DNA of 33,705 bases, taken from positions 1-33,705 of the forward strand of contig DHHQ01000006.1 of the NCBI GenBank assembly GCA_002403375.1, in the 5' to 3' direction. The translations under genes were made by a program, and so were the position numbers. How positions within the stretch are numbered: position 1 is the stretch's first letter; every line of letters starts with the position of its first letter. The notes under the pieces are model-generated. The model did no database searches. It was given only the letters and a program-made list of their open reading frames with translations, and was not told the origin of the DNA. This stretch comes from Thiobacillus denitrificans (lineage in GTDB: Bacteria > Pseudomonadota > Gammaproteobacteria > Burkholderiales > Thiobacillaceae). Below, piece by piece: positions 24,701 to 31,017 of this stretch.

Positions 24701-24822
24701 TCGGGAAAGGCGTCGATCGGGATCTGCTGGAACGCGCGCACGCCCAGCCCCGCCAGCGCCAGCGCCAGCACGAGCACCAGCCAGCGCCGCGCCAGCGCGA
24801 ATTCGATCAGGATGTTGAGCAT
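21751..24822 (-). CDS. Heavy-metal efflux RND pump (CzcA/CusA family)
   Basis: The 1023-aa inner-membrane proton antiporter is the motor of a tripartite efflux system. The N-terminus is family-typical (RRWLVLVLALALAG, IPIDAFPDVSTTQVK). TM4 reads A395-I-G397-x3-D401-A-A-x4-E408. CzcA-type Zn/Co/Cd pumps have DFG at the first position; this one has Ala, as in CusA/SilA-like monovalent-metal pumps. The porter segment MRVSEMLTGSRGDVAIKI carries a Met-containing EML. Two sets of membrane segments flank the porter domains, so length and layout are complete. The neighbouring copper genes support Cu/Ag as substrate, but this is inference. The start ATG 24822 is one base after the fusion-protein stop. 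Confidence 0.94.
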   Translation of the reverse strand: MLNILIEFALARRWLVLVLALALAGLGVRAFQQIPIDAFPDVSTTQVKLILKAPGMTPEEVEARITQPVETELLGIPHQAILRSQSKNALVDITVDFEEGTDIYWARQQVAERFANVKGDLPANVSGGLAPISTPLSELFMFTIEGPLSLAEKRTLLDWTVRPQLRALPGVADVNSLGGRVATFSVSPDPSALAARGVTYEELRRALESNTRNDGAGRVNEGEETWVVRVNGGVATLDDLRRIGVKHVGGVVVTVGDVAQVDMDSMTRYGAVTQNGQGEAVEGLVIGLKGVNAGELIKNVKARIAEIQATLPKGVTISPFYDRSQLVDRAVGTVSKALLEAAVLVVILLLLFLGNLRAAIVVALILPLSVLATFVLMRQSGLSANLMSLGGLAIAIGLLVDAAVVVVENVVAHLAHDPEHTSETPLQRVLWAAQEVASPVTSGIAIIAIVFLPLLTLQGLEGKLFAPVALTIVFALAASLLLALTVIPVLASFLLKQGAHEDPWLLRRAQGLYTPLLDRALARPKVVYVTAGVLMLAAVGVYPLIGKTFMPVMDEGDILLQLEKLPSISLEQSVAQDTRVQQALLKNVPEISRIVGRVGADELGLDPMGLNDTDTFLVLKPMPEWRKPDKEWLIGEIRKVAEGFPGIAYNFTQPIDMRVSEMLTGSRGDVAIKIYGPDLPTLNRLAAEIFSVVEKVPGASDVYTQQNAGVQYLQAEIDRDAAARFGLSADDIAMLLRTQLEGEVIGVVQQQGRRVPLQLRGPAGLRESPGALQALRLTLPDGREISLDQVARLERTNGPVAVKRENAARFTVVQSNVAGRDLVSFVADAQAAVAAQVKLPPGYHLAWGGQFENQQRAAQRLMIVVPVALLLIGFLLYVTFGDVRQAVLVMMNVPLALIGGIFALALSGEYLSVPASVGFIALLGIAVLNGVVLVSHFNQLRAQGGRGDAVVRDGALRRLRPVLMTASIAAFGLVPLLFASGPGSEIQRPLAIVVIGGLVSATLLTLVMLPLLYRQFILKGGRA

Positions 24823-24823
24823 G

Positions 24824-25876
24824 TCATTCCCCGAGCCATTGCGCCTTGAGCGCCGCCACGCCCTTCACGGCGACGCGGCTGCCTGCGGCGAGGCCGTCCA
24901 CTTCGGCCTGGCTGGCGTTCTGGCGAACGAGCTGCACCTGCGTCGCCACGAAACCTTGCGCGGTTTCGACGAACACGTAGGGCACGTCGATCTTCCACAC
25001 CAGCGCTGCAGCGGGCACCGTCAGGCTTCGCGCCGACTGCGTGCCGGCGATGGCGGCCTGTACCGACTGCCCTGGACGCAGCAGCCGCTGCGGATCGGCG
25101 AGGCTGGCGCGCGCCAGCACGCTCTGCGACGCGCTGAGTTGCGGCAGCAGCGCGGTGACGCGCCCGCTGGCGGAACTGTCGGCCACCGTCACCGCTTGTC
25201 CCACCGCGACCTGACGCGCCTGGGTGGTCGACAGCGGAATCTCCAGCGCCAGCTTCGACAGGTCGGCCAGCTTCACCAGCGCCATCCCGGCGTCGACCCG
25301 TTGCCCGGGCTCGGCCGCGCTTTCGGTCACCACGCCGGCGATCGGCGCGGTCAGCGTGATGCTGCCGCCGGACACCTTTCCGGTTCCCAGCATCGCCAGC
25401 GCGGTCTGCGCCGCGGCGAGGCTGGCGCGCGCCGACTGCGCCTCGGAGCGCGTGGCACGCAGACGCGACTCGGCGATCAGTCCCTCGGCGAACAGCTTGT
25501 CGTCGCGCTCGGCATTGGCGTCGGCCAGCTGTGCGCGCAGGCGCGCCTGCGTCACGGCGTTCTGCGCGTCGGCAAGCCCCGGCATCGACAGGGTGACGAG
25601 CGGCGCGCCGCGCTTCACCGTATCGCCCGCCTGCACGTGCAACTGGGTGACCAGCGCGTCGCCGGCGGCGGCGACCACGCGCACACTGGCGGGCGGCAGC
25701 GTCACCCGTGCCGGGAAGCTCAGCGCCGGGCCGGCGTCCTGCGCGGCCGCGGCGGCCGTGGCGATGCCGAGATTCTTCTTCTGCGCCGCGGTGAGCGGCA
25801 GCACATCGGCCGCGCCGGCGGGTCCGGCAAGCAGCGTCAGCAAGAGCATGCGCGTAGCGAAAGTCACAGCATCCAA
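24824..25876 (-). CDS. Periplasmic membrane-fusion protein of the RND efflux system (CzcB/CusB-like)
   Basis: The 350-aa adaptor links pump and outer-membrane channel. After a signal-like N-terminus (MLLLTLLAGPAGAADV), the barrel-sandwich half LHVQAGDTVKRGAPLVTLS leads to a coiled hairpin of Ala/Gln/Arg/Glu-rich helices. It is closed by the second half ITLTAPIAGVVTESAAEPGQ. A beta-barrel domain (ALEIPLSTTQARQVAVGQ) and a C-terminal region (VAVKGVAALKAQWLG) follow. TTG at 25876 is preferred because GGAG lies 7 bases upstream; ATG 25849 or GTG 25867 are alternatives within the signal peptide. No N-terminal metal-chaperone extension or Met-rich site is evident. It is the first gene of the efflux operon, facing the shared regulatory region. 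Confidence 0.9.
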   Translation of the reverse strand: MDAVTFATRMLLLTLLAGPAGAADVLPLTAAQKKNLGIATAAAAAQDAGPALSFPARVTLPPASVRVVAAAGDALVTQLHVQAGDTVKRGAPLVTLSMPGLADAQNAVTQARLRAQLADANAERDDKLFAEGLIAESRLRATRSEAQSARASLAAAQTALAMLGTGKVSGGSITLTAPIAGVVTESAAEPGQRVDAGMALVKLADLSKLALEIPLSTTQARQVAVGQAVTVADSSASGRVTALLPQLSASQSVLARASLADPQRLLRPGQSVQAAIAGTQSARSLTVPAAALVWKIDVPYVFVETAQGFVATQVQLVRQNASQAEVDGLAAGSRVAVKGVAALKAQWLGE

Positions 25877-25961
25877 GCGGGTTCTCCATGAACAGAAAGG
25901 CGATGGCGGGCCCCGTTGCAGGGGAGGCCCGGCGGGCGAGGCGCCATCCTGGGGAGCGATC

Positions 25962-25978
25962 CTTAAGACCGCCTTAAG
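25962..25978. promoter_or_regulatory. PmrA/QseB-type box 1: CTTAAG-N5-CTTAAG
   Basis: CTTAAG (25962-25967), five bases, CTTAAG (25973-25978) is a perfect tandem repeat with an 11-base period. It fits the YTTAAK-N5-YTTAAK site known for PmrA and related OmpR-family regulators. It is nearest the efflux operon, 86 bases before its start. Confidence 0.7.
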
Positions 25979-26015
25979 CCACGCGGCCGGCGGCGCAGGG
26001 ACTGCAGGGGGCGGC

Positions 26016-26032
26016 CTTAAGACTCCCCTAAG
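26016..26032. promoter_or_regulatory. PmrA/QseB-type box 2: CTTAAG-N5-CCTAAG
   Basis: CTTAAG (26016-26021), five bases, CCTAAG (26027-26032) is a second box with one changed base. It is 54 bases from box 1, five turns of the helix if B-form. It ends 10 bases before TACAGT (26043-26048), a possible -10 for the cytochrome b-qseBC operon. The placement suits activation. Confidence 0.65.
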
Positions 26033-26042
26033 GCAGTGTGGG

Positions 26043-26048
26043 TACAGT
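26043..26048 (+). promoter_or_regulatory. Candidate -10 of the cytochrome b-SHP-DHC-qseBC operon
   Basis: TACAGT has 4 of 6 matches and lies 29 bases before the ATG. No -35 hexamer is present; box 2 occupies that position, as expected for a regulator-dependent promoter. Confidence 0.4.
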
Positions 26049-26077
26049 CGCTCCACGTTCCATCGAAGGAGACTGTC

Positions 26078-26713
26078 ATGCTGCATTCCCCCCCCCATTC
26101 CCAACGCGTGTTCGACCCGCTGCTGCGGACGCTGCACTGGACCCTCGCGCTGTCTGTCGTCGCGCTCGTCGCCACCAGCCAGCTGGCCGAAGCCTTCGAG
26201 CACGGCCCGTGGGAAACGACGATCTGGAACCTGCACATCCTCGCCGGCTATGCCCTCACCGCCGGCCTGCTGACGCGCCTGCTGTGGGGTGTGGTCGGAC
26301 CGGCGAGCGCCCGCTGGCGCGACCTGTGGCATCCCGCCGTGTGGAAGGGGCTGCTCAGGCTGCGGCTCCCCGGCGCCCATCGCGCCGGCCACGATCCGCT
26401 CGCCAGCCTCGGCTACCTGTTCGCCTACGGCGTGATGACGCTGATGGTCGTCACCGGACTCGGGCTCGCCGCCGGCGAGTTCAACGCCGGGCCGCTGGCG
26501 GCCTGGTTCGGCGGCGCCGGCTGGCTGGAGGACCTGCTCGAAGACCCGCACGAGGCCGGCTTCGTGCTGCTGCTCGGCTTCATCGGCCTGCACCTGGCGG
26601 CGCTGGTGTTCCACCAGCTGCGTGGCGAGCGCGTCGCGCAGAGCATGGTGACCGGCAAGCAGTACCGCGACGCCGCCTGTATCGATGCCGGGCGCGGGGT
26701 GCGACATGATTGA
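26078..26713 (+). CDS. Cytochrome b561-family membrane protein of the SHP/DHC cluster
   Basis: The 211-aa protein is a membrane b-type cytochrome that likely passes electrons from quinol to the periplasmic cytochromes encoded next. Candidate heme-b ligands are H20 (RTLHWTL), H53 (NLHILAGY), H158 and H172 (FIGLHLAAL). Four hydrophobic segments lie near 18-35, 52-72, 111-131 and 161-180. The ATG 26078 has GAAGGAGA upstream; a longer in-frame ATG at 26036 lies before the probable transcription start. Its stop overlaps the SHP gene by 8 bases. It heads a five-gene operon cytochrome b-SHP-DHC-qseB-qseC. The family is clear; the electron route is inferred. Confidence 0.88.
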   Translation: MLHSPPHSQRVFDPLLRTLHWTLALSVVALVATSQLAEAFEHGPWETTIWNLHILAGYALTAGLLTRLLWGVVGPASARWRDLWHPAVWKGLLRLRLPGAHRAGHDPLASLGYLFAYGVMTLMVVTGLGLAAGEFNAGPLAAWFGGAGWLEDLLEDPHEAGFVLLLGFIGLHLAALVFHQLRGERVAQSMVTGKQYRDAACIDAGRGVRHD

Positions 26714-27113
26714 GCGACTCGCAGTCGGCGGCCTGATCGCACTCGCCATGGCCACGGCGGCCGCCGCCGACACCCCGTCGAGCCTGATGGCGGGCTACGC
26801 GCAGGCGGCAGGCGTGCCGGTTTCGGCGCTGTCCGCCGCGCGCGGCGAGGCGCTGTACCGCACCGAGCATCGCGGCCGCGACGGCCAGCCCGTCGCCTGC
26901 GTCAGCTGCCATACGGCAGACCCCAGGCAGGCAGGCCAGAGCCGCGTCGGCAAGCGCATCGAGCCGCTGGCGCCGGCGGCGAACCCGCAGCGCTTCACCG
27001 ACGCGGCCAAGGTCGAGAAGTGGTTCCGCCGCAACTGCCGGGACGTGCTCGCGCGCGAATGCAGCGCGCAGGAAAAGGGCGATTTCATCGCCTGGCTGAG
27101 CCAGATCAAGTAA
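26706..27113 (+). CDS. shp: SHP-like (DUF1924) cytochrome c, probable Asn heme ligand
   Basis: The 135-aa periplasmic monoheme cytochrome matches the sphaeroides-heme-protein (SHP, DUF1924) family, whose heme iron is ligated by Asn and can bind O2 or NO transiently. The signal peptide (1-21) ends AAAAD. Heme motif is C65-V-S-C68-H69. There is no Met in the ligand region. Instead N110 in FRRNCRDVLAREC is the expected Asn ligand, and C111 and C119 can form the disulfide described for SHP. ATG 26706 overlaps the cytochrome b stop. SHP with a diheme cytochrome and a cytochrome b is a known cluster; the physiological substrate is still uncertain. Confidence 0.87.
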   Translation: MIERLAVGGLIALAMATAAAADTPSSLMAGYAQAAGVPVSALSAARGEALYRTEHRGRDGQPVACVSCHTADPRQAGQSRVGKRIEPLAPAANPQRFTDAAKVEKWFRRNCRDVLARECSAQEKGDFIAWLSQIK

Positions 27114-27123
27114 GGAGCCTCGC

Positions 27124-27657
27124 ATGAACAACTATCTGTTACGCGGAATAGGCGTGCTGGCCACGGTCGGCGCGCTCAGCCTGCTGGCGTTCTCGCTGCC
27201 CTCGGGCGGCGAGGCGCGCGGCGACGGCGGCGACGACCGGATGCCGCGCCTCACCCACGCCGCCTGGCAGCAGGAATGCGCGAGCTGCCACCTCGCCTAT
27301 CCGCCGGCCATGCTGCCGCGCGCGTCGTGGCGCAGGATCATGGGCGGCCTCGACCGCCACTTCGGCGAGGACGCCAGCCTTGATCCGGCGACCCAGGCTG
27401 ATATCCTCGGCTTCCTCGAGGCGAATGCCGCCGACAGCGGAAACAGCCGGATGGGCAGCCGGGTGATGCAGGGCATGGACCTGCATCATCCTCCGCTGCG
27501 CATCACCGAAACCCGCTGGTTCGTTCGCAAGCACGACGAGGTGCCGCACGCCGCGTGGTCGCGCAAGTCGGTGGGCTCGGCGGCCAACTGCGCAGCCTGC
27601 CACCGGCAGGCCGATGCGGGCGCGTTCGACGACGACACGGTGAGGATCCCGAAATAG
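27124..27657 (+). CDS. dhc: Diheme cytochrome c (DHC), probable electron donor to SHP
   Basis: The 177-aa periplasmic protein has a signal peptide or anchor (hydrophobic about 6-25) and two heme motifs, C52-A-S-C55-H56 and C156-A-A-C159-H160, one near each end. WQQECASCHLAYPPAMLP and the linking WFVRKHDEVP are typical of DHC proteins found with SHP, which transfer electrons to it. ATG 27124 follows an AAGGAG site, 10 bases after the SHP stop. qseB starts 13 bases after its stop. Confidence 0.88.
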   Translation: MNNYLLRGIGVLATVGALSLLAFSLPSGGEARGDGGDDRMPRLTHAAWQQECASCHLAYPPAMLPRASWRRIMGGLDRHFGEDASLDPATQADILGFLEANAADSGNSRMGSRVMQGMDLHHPPLRITETRWFVRKHDEVPHAAWSRKSVGSAANCAACHRQADAGAFDDDTVRIPK

Positions 27658-27670
27658 ATGAAACGAAGCG

Positions 27671-28342
27671 ATGCGCATCCTGCTGGCGGAAGATGACCGC
27701 CTGCTCGGCGACGGCCTCCAGGCCGGGCTGACCGACGCGGGCTACGCGGTCGACTGGGTGCGCGACGGCGAGGCGGCGGTCGCCGCGCTCGCCGCCGAGT
27801 CCTTCGCCGCGGTCGTGCTCGACCTCGGCCTGCCGAAGCGCGACGGCCTGTCGGTGCTGCAGTGGCTGCGCGGCCGCCGCGACGCGACGCCGGTGCTGAT
27901 CCTCACCGCGCGCGACCAGTTGGAGGACCGCGTGCGCGGGCTCGACCTCGGCGCCGACGACTACGTGCTGAAACCCTTCGACCTCGACGAGGTCGCCGCG
28001 CGGCTGCGCGCGCTGGTACGGCGCGCGCACGGCCGGCCGGAGCCGGTGCTGACGCTCGGCGAGATCGCGCTCAACCCGGCCGCGCGCACGGTCACGCGGG
28101 CGGGCGAGCCGGTCGAGCTGACGCCGCGCGAATTCGACCTGCTGCACCTGCTGCTGGAAAACGCCGGCCGCGTGCTGACGCGCCGCACCCTGGAGGAACA
28201 GCTCTACACCTGGCAGGACGCCGTCGACAGCAACGCGCTCGAGGTGCACATCCACCACCTGCGCCGCAAGCTCGGCAGCGGGCTGATCCGCACCGTGCGC
28301 GGGGTCGGCTACATGGCGTCGGCGGACGCCCCCGCAGCATGA
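27671..28342 (+). CDS. qseB: OmpR/PhoB-family response regulator, QseB type
   Basis: The 223-aa regulator has a receiver domain (MRILLAEDDRLLGDGL; phospho-acceptor D51 in VVLDLGLPKRDG; LTARD; LKPFD) and a winged-helix DNA-binding domain (about 125-218) with SNALEVHIHHLRRKLG and IRTVRGVGYM. It resembles QseB/PmrA more than other OmpR-family branches. Family members bind CTTAA-type direct repeats such as those at 25962 and 26016, so autoregulation and control of the adjacent efflux operon are plausible. The ATG overlaps nothing but follows dhc by 13 bases, and its stop overlaps qseC (ATGA). The activating signal is not known. Confidence 0.9.
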   Translation: MRILLAEDDRLLGDGLQAGLTDAGYAVDWVRDGEAAVAALAAESFAAVVLDLGLPKRDGLSVLQWLRGRRDATPVLILTARDQLEDRVRGLDLGADDYVLKPFDLDEVAARLRALVRRAHGRPEPVLTLGEIALNPAARTVTRAGEPVELTPREFDLLHLLLENAGRVLTRRTLEEQLYTWQDAVDSNALEVHIHHLRRKLGSGLIRTVRGVGYMASADAPAA

Positions 28343-29706
28343 CGCGGGCACGGTACTCGCTGCGCCGCCGGCTGGTGTGGCTGCTGACCAGCGCGGTGGC
28401 GCTGATCTGGCTGCTGTCGGCGGCGGTGGTGTACCAGCGGGCGCACCACGAGGCGGACGAGCTGCTCGACGCGCAGCTGACGCAGGTCGCCGACACCCTG
28501 CTCGCGATCGTCGCCGGCGGCGAGGTCGAGCATTTCGTCGACGAGCTGCAGGGGCACAGCCGGCACGCGCCGGTGCCGATCGCGTTCGAGGTGTGGCACC
28601 GCAAGCACGGCGCGATGCGGCGCCTGGTGACCTCGCCCGGCCACGGCGGCTTCGCGCCCGGCATGGCGCCGGGCTTCAGCGAGCACGCCTACGCCGGTGC
28701 CCGCTGGCGCTTCTACGCGGTCGAGGACAGGGATGCCGAATACCAGGTCGTGGTCGGCCATGCGCACGCCGCGCGCGAGGGACTCGCGCGCGAGATCGGG
28801 CTGTCGCTGCTGCTGCCGGCCGGCCTCGCGCTGCCGCTGATGGCGCTGGCGGTGTGGGCGGGCGTCGGTCGCTCGCTGCGGCCGGTCGAGACGCTGGCGC
28901 GCCAGGTGGCGGCCCTCGACGCGCAGGCGCTGGCACCGCTCGACGAGGCTGCGGTCCTGCCGGACGAGATCGAGCCGCTGCGCGCCGCGCTCAACGCCCT
29001 GATCCGGCGCGTCAACGAGGCCTTCGAAAACGAGCGCCGCTTCACCGCCGACGCGGCGCACGAACTGCGCACTCCGCTCGCGGCGCTCAAGGTGCAGGCG
29101 CAGGTGGCGGCGCGCGCGCAGTCGGCCGACGGCAGGCAGCACGCGCTGGTGCAGGTGATCGCCGGGGTCGACCGCATGACGCACCTGGTCGAGCAGCTGC
29201 TCACCCTGGCGCGCGTCGACCCGGCCCGCGAGCAGGCCATGCCGCCCCCGCTCGACCCGGCGGCCGTCATCGCCGCGGTGTGCGCCGAGTTGCAGCCACT
29301 GGCCGAACGCCAGCGGCAGTCGCTGGTCGTCGACGCCGCGCCGGGATGCACGGTCGCGGCGAGCGCCGCCTGGCTGCAGATCGCCCTGCGCAACCTCGTC
29401 GACAACGCGCTGCGCTACGCGGGCGAAGGCGCGCGCATCGAGGTGCGCCTCGCCGCCGGCGCGTCACGCTGTTCGATCAGCGTCGCCGACGACGGACCGG
29501 GGGCGAGCCCCGCGCTGCGGGCGCGACTCGCCGCGCGCTTCGTGCGCGGCGAGGTCGAAGGCGAGGGGTGCGGGCTCGGGCTGTCGATCGTCTCGCGCAT
29601 CGCCGCGCTGTCGCACGCGGAACTGGCGCTCGGCGAAGGCCTGCCGCGGCCCGACGGCGGGCACGGATTCGCCGCCACGCTGCATTTCAGCCGCGCGGCG
29701 GGCTGA
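28339..29706 (+). CDS. qseC: Sensor histidine kinase, QseC type
   Basis: The 455-aa kinase begins SLRRRLVWLLTSAVALIWLL, closely matching the QseC N-terminus. Two membrane segments (about 12-33 and 155-178) bracket a periplasmic sensor domain of about 120 residues. The H-box DAAHELRTPLAALK contains H241. N-box NLVDNALRYA and G-boxes DDGPGAS and GCGLGLSIVSRI are intact, so it should be active. It overlaps qseB by 4 bases. It is convergent with the small secreted protein gene, whose stop lies only three bases away. The ligand is unknown; the name rests on sequence pattern, not on adrenergic or quinolone sensing. Confidence 0.88.
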   Translation: MTRARYSLRRRLVWLLTSAVALIWLLSAAVVYQRAHHEADELLDAQLTQVADTLLAIVAGGEVEHFVDELQGHSRHAPVPIAFEVWHRKHGAMRRLVTSPGHGGFAPGMAPGFSEHAYAGARWRFYAVEDRDAEYQVVVGHAHAAREGLAREIGLSLLLPAGLALPLMALAVWAGVGRSLRPVETLARQVAALDAQALAPLDEAAVLPDEIEPLRAALNALIRRVNEAFENERRFTADAAHELRTPLAALKVQAQVAARAQSADGRQHALVQVIAGVDRMTHLVEQLLTLARVDPAREQAMPPPLDPAAVIAAVCAELQPLAERQRQSLVVDAAPGCTVAASAAWLQIALRNLVDNALRYAGEGARIEVRLAAGASRCSISVADDGPGASPALRARLAARFVRGEVEGEGCGLGLSIVSRIAALSHAELALGEGLPRPDGGHGFAATLHFSRAAG

Positions 29707-29709
29707 GCC

Positions 29710-30081
29710 TCAGTAGCCCATCCGCTTGCCGCCGCCGGGCCCCATGCCGCCACTCCCTCCGCCGGGCCCCATGCCGGGACCGCGGTCGGCCGGCGGCGTC
29801 TCGGGCAGCGTCTTGCCCTGCGCGCGGGCGCGTTCCTGCATCTGCTTGTGATGCTCGAGGCGGATCGCCTCGCGCTCCTGCTCGGTCTTCGCGGCGCGCA
29901 TGCGGGTCTGGTATTCGGCGCGCTCCTGCGGCGTCATCAGCTCCGAACCGTAGATGGGCTCCTGGGTCTGGGTCTGGGTCTGCTGGGTGGACCGGGCCGG
30001 CTCGGCGGCCGGCGCCTGGGCGATGGCGAAACCGGGGACGGCCAGCGCCAGGGAAACGATCAGGGTGGATGCGTGTTTCAT
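29710..30081 (-). CDS. Small secreted protein with Met/Gly-rich tail, near metal genes
   Basis: The 123-aa protein has a signal peptide (about 1-21, ending AIA-Q) and a Gln/Thr-rich linker. A charged helical stretch, LMTPQERAEYQTRMRAAK with EQEREAIRLEHHKQMQERA, follows, and the Gly/Met/Pro tail has GMGP and GGG repeats. The helix resembles Spy/CpxP-type or metal-operon small proteins in amphipathic composition, but I cannot assign it to a family. Adjacent His (HH) and scattered Met residues could bind metal. ATG 30081 has GGAGAG upstream. It lies alone between qseC and the copper operon, and its stop is three bases from that of qseC. Confidence 0.7.
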   Translation of the reverse strand: MKHASTLIVSLALAVPGFAIAQAPAAEPARSTQQTQTQTQEPIYGSELMTPQERAEYQTRMRAAKTEQEREAIRLEHHKQMQERARAQGKTLPETPPADRGPGMGPGGGSGGMGPGGGKRMGY

Positions 30082-30155
30082 CGTTGCTCTCCAAAAGTCG
30101 GGGGAGAAGCCGGCCCCCGTCCGGGCGCCGGCCGGGAACGCCGGCCAGCCACTCC

Positions 30156-30183
30156 TTTTTAGACGACGCGTCCTCCCCCGCAA
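30156..30183 (-). promoter_or_regulatory. Weak candidate promoter for the small secreted protein
   Basis: Minus-strand TTGCGG (30183-30178) and TAAAAA (30161-30156) have a 16-base spacer. Matches are 3 and 4 of 6. It lies between the CusF gene stop and the small gene's start, in a GC-rich 115-base gap. Confidence 0.25.
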
Positions 30184-30196
30184 GTTCCTGGCGCGG

Positions 30197-30508
30197 CTAG
30201 CGCACCGGCTCGATCGCCGTCACCGTGTAGGCGCCGTCGATCCGCTCGGCGCGGAAGCGGACCGCGTCGCCGGCCTGGAGGCCGTCGAGCAGTTCAGCCG
30301 GCTGGGCGCGGAACACCATGGTCATCGGCGGCATGTCGAGGTTGGCGATGGGACCGTGCCTGAGCGTGACCTTCGCATTGGCGGCGTCGACCTTGCGCAC
30401 CACGCCTTCGCTCAGCGCAGCGGCCTCGGCGGCCGGCACGGCGACGGGCTCGGCATGCAGCGGCGTGGCGAGCGCCAGAACGGCCAAAAGGGGAATCAAA
30501 CGGTTCAT
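30197..30508 (-). CDS. CusF-like periplasmic copper-binding protein
   Basis: The 103-aa protein has a signal peptide (about 1-19) and a CusF/OB-fold domain. CusF binds Cu(I)/Ag(I) and passes it to the CusCBA pump. The metal site aligns base for base with CusF: H51 (HGPIANLDMPPMTM), M62 and M64 match H36, M47 and M49, but M59 takes the place of Trp44, which caps the Cu(I) by a cation-pi contact in CusF. The domain ends VTAIEP. The start (30508) overlaps the cupredoxin stop (ATGA). No Cus pump is in this operon, so it may serve the RND system 6 kb away or the multicopper oxidase. Confidence 0.87.
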   Translation of the reverse strand: MNRLIPLLAVLALATPLHAEPVAVPAAEAAALSEGVVRKVDAANAKVTLRHGPIANLDMPPMTMVFRAQPAELLDGLQAGDAVRFRAERIDGAYTVTAIEPVR

Positions 30509-31002
30509 TTCTCTGCTCCTTGTTTCGGGGTGACGCTGAGAAAGCCGCGCATGCCGGCTTCGTAGTGGCCGGCGATCAGGCAGGCGTATTCGAAGCGGCC
30601 GGGGCGGTTGAATTGCCAGACGATCTCGCCGGTCTGGCCGGGGTCGACGTGCACCATGTAGGCCTCGTCGTGTGCCATGTCGGGAAACTTCGCCATCAGC
30701 GCGGCGTGCTCCGCCAGCGCGTCGGGCGTTCCGATCACCATCTCGTGCAGCATGCGCCCGCGATTGCGGACGACGAAGCGCACGGTCTCGCCTTCCCGGA
30801 CGCTGAGGTCGTCGGGCGAAAAGCGCATGGCGTCGCTCATGTCGAGGGCGATCGTGCGGGTGACCTCGCTCGCCTCGCCGGCAATGCCCCAGGGCGTCTG
30901 CTCGGCAGCCGGCGCGGGTGCCGGCGCGTGCACGGCTTCGCCGTGGGCGTGGACCGCGAGCGGCAGCGCCACCAGCACGGTCAGCAACAGGGGGGTTCCC
31001 AT
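30505..31002 (-). CDS. Periplasmic cupredoxin (type 1 copper protein)
   Basis: The 165-aa protein has a signal peptide (about 1-19, VHA-HG) and a plastocyanin-like fold with a full type 1 copper site: H86 (RMLHEMVIG), C141 and H146 with M151 in CLIAGHYEAGM (C-x4-H-x4-M). The N-terminal His/Ala/Pro stretch is a linker. It resembles CopI-type cupredoxins of copper resistance rather than a soluble electron carrier, though an electron role is possible. ATG 31002 has AAGGAG six bases upstream. It is translated with CusF (overlap) and follows the oxidase gene by 15 bases. Confidence 0.88.
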   Translation of the reverse strand: MGTPLLLTVLVALPLAVHAHGEAVHAPAPAPAAEQTPWGIAGEASEVTRTIALDMSDAMRFSPDDLSVREGETVRFVVRNRGRMLHEMVIGTPDALAEHAALMAKFPDMAHDEAYMVHVDPGQTGEIVWQFNRPGRFEYACLIAGHYEAGMRGFLSVTPKQGAEK

Positions 31003-31017
31003 CTCGTCTCCTTTTGT

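Noticed and set aside
22291..24849. 852-aa plus-strand frame opposite the RND pump
   Set aside because: It is a shadow frame rich in His/Gln/Arg/Asp with no domain. The pump on the minus strand is complete.
30120..30160. GCCGGC-rich hairpin after the CusF-like gene as terminator
   Set aside because: The GCCGGC repeats are self-complementary in several registers and no T-run follows on the minus strand.
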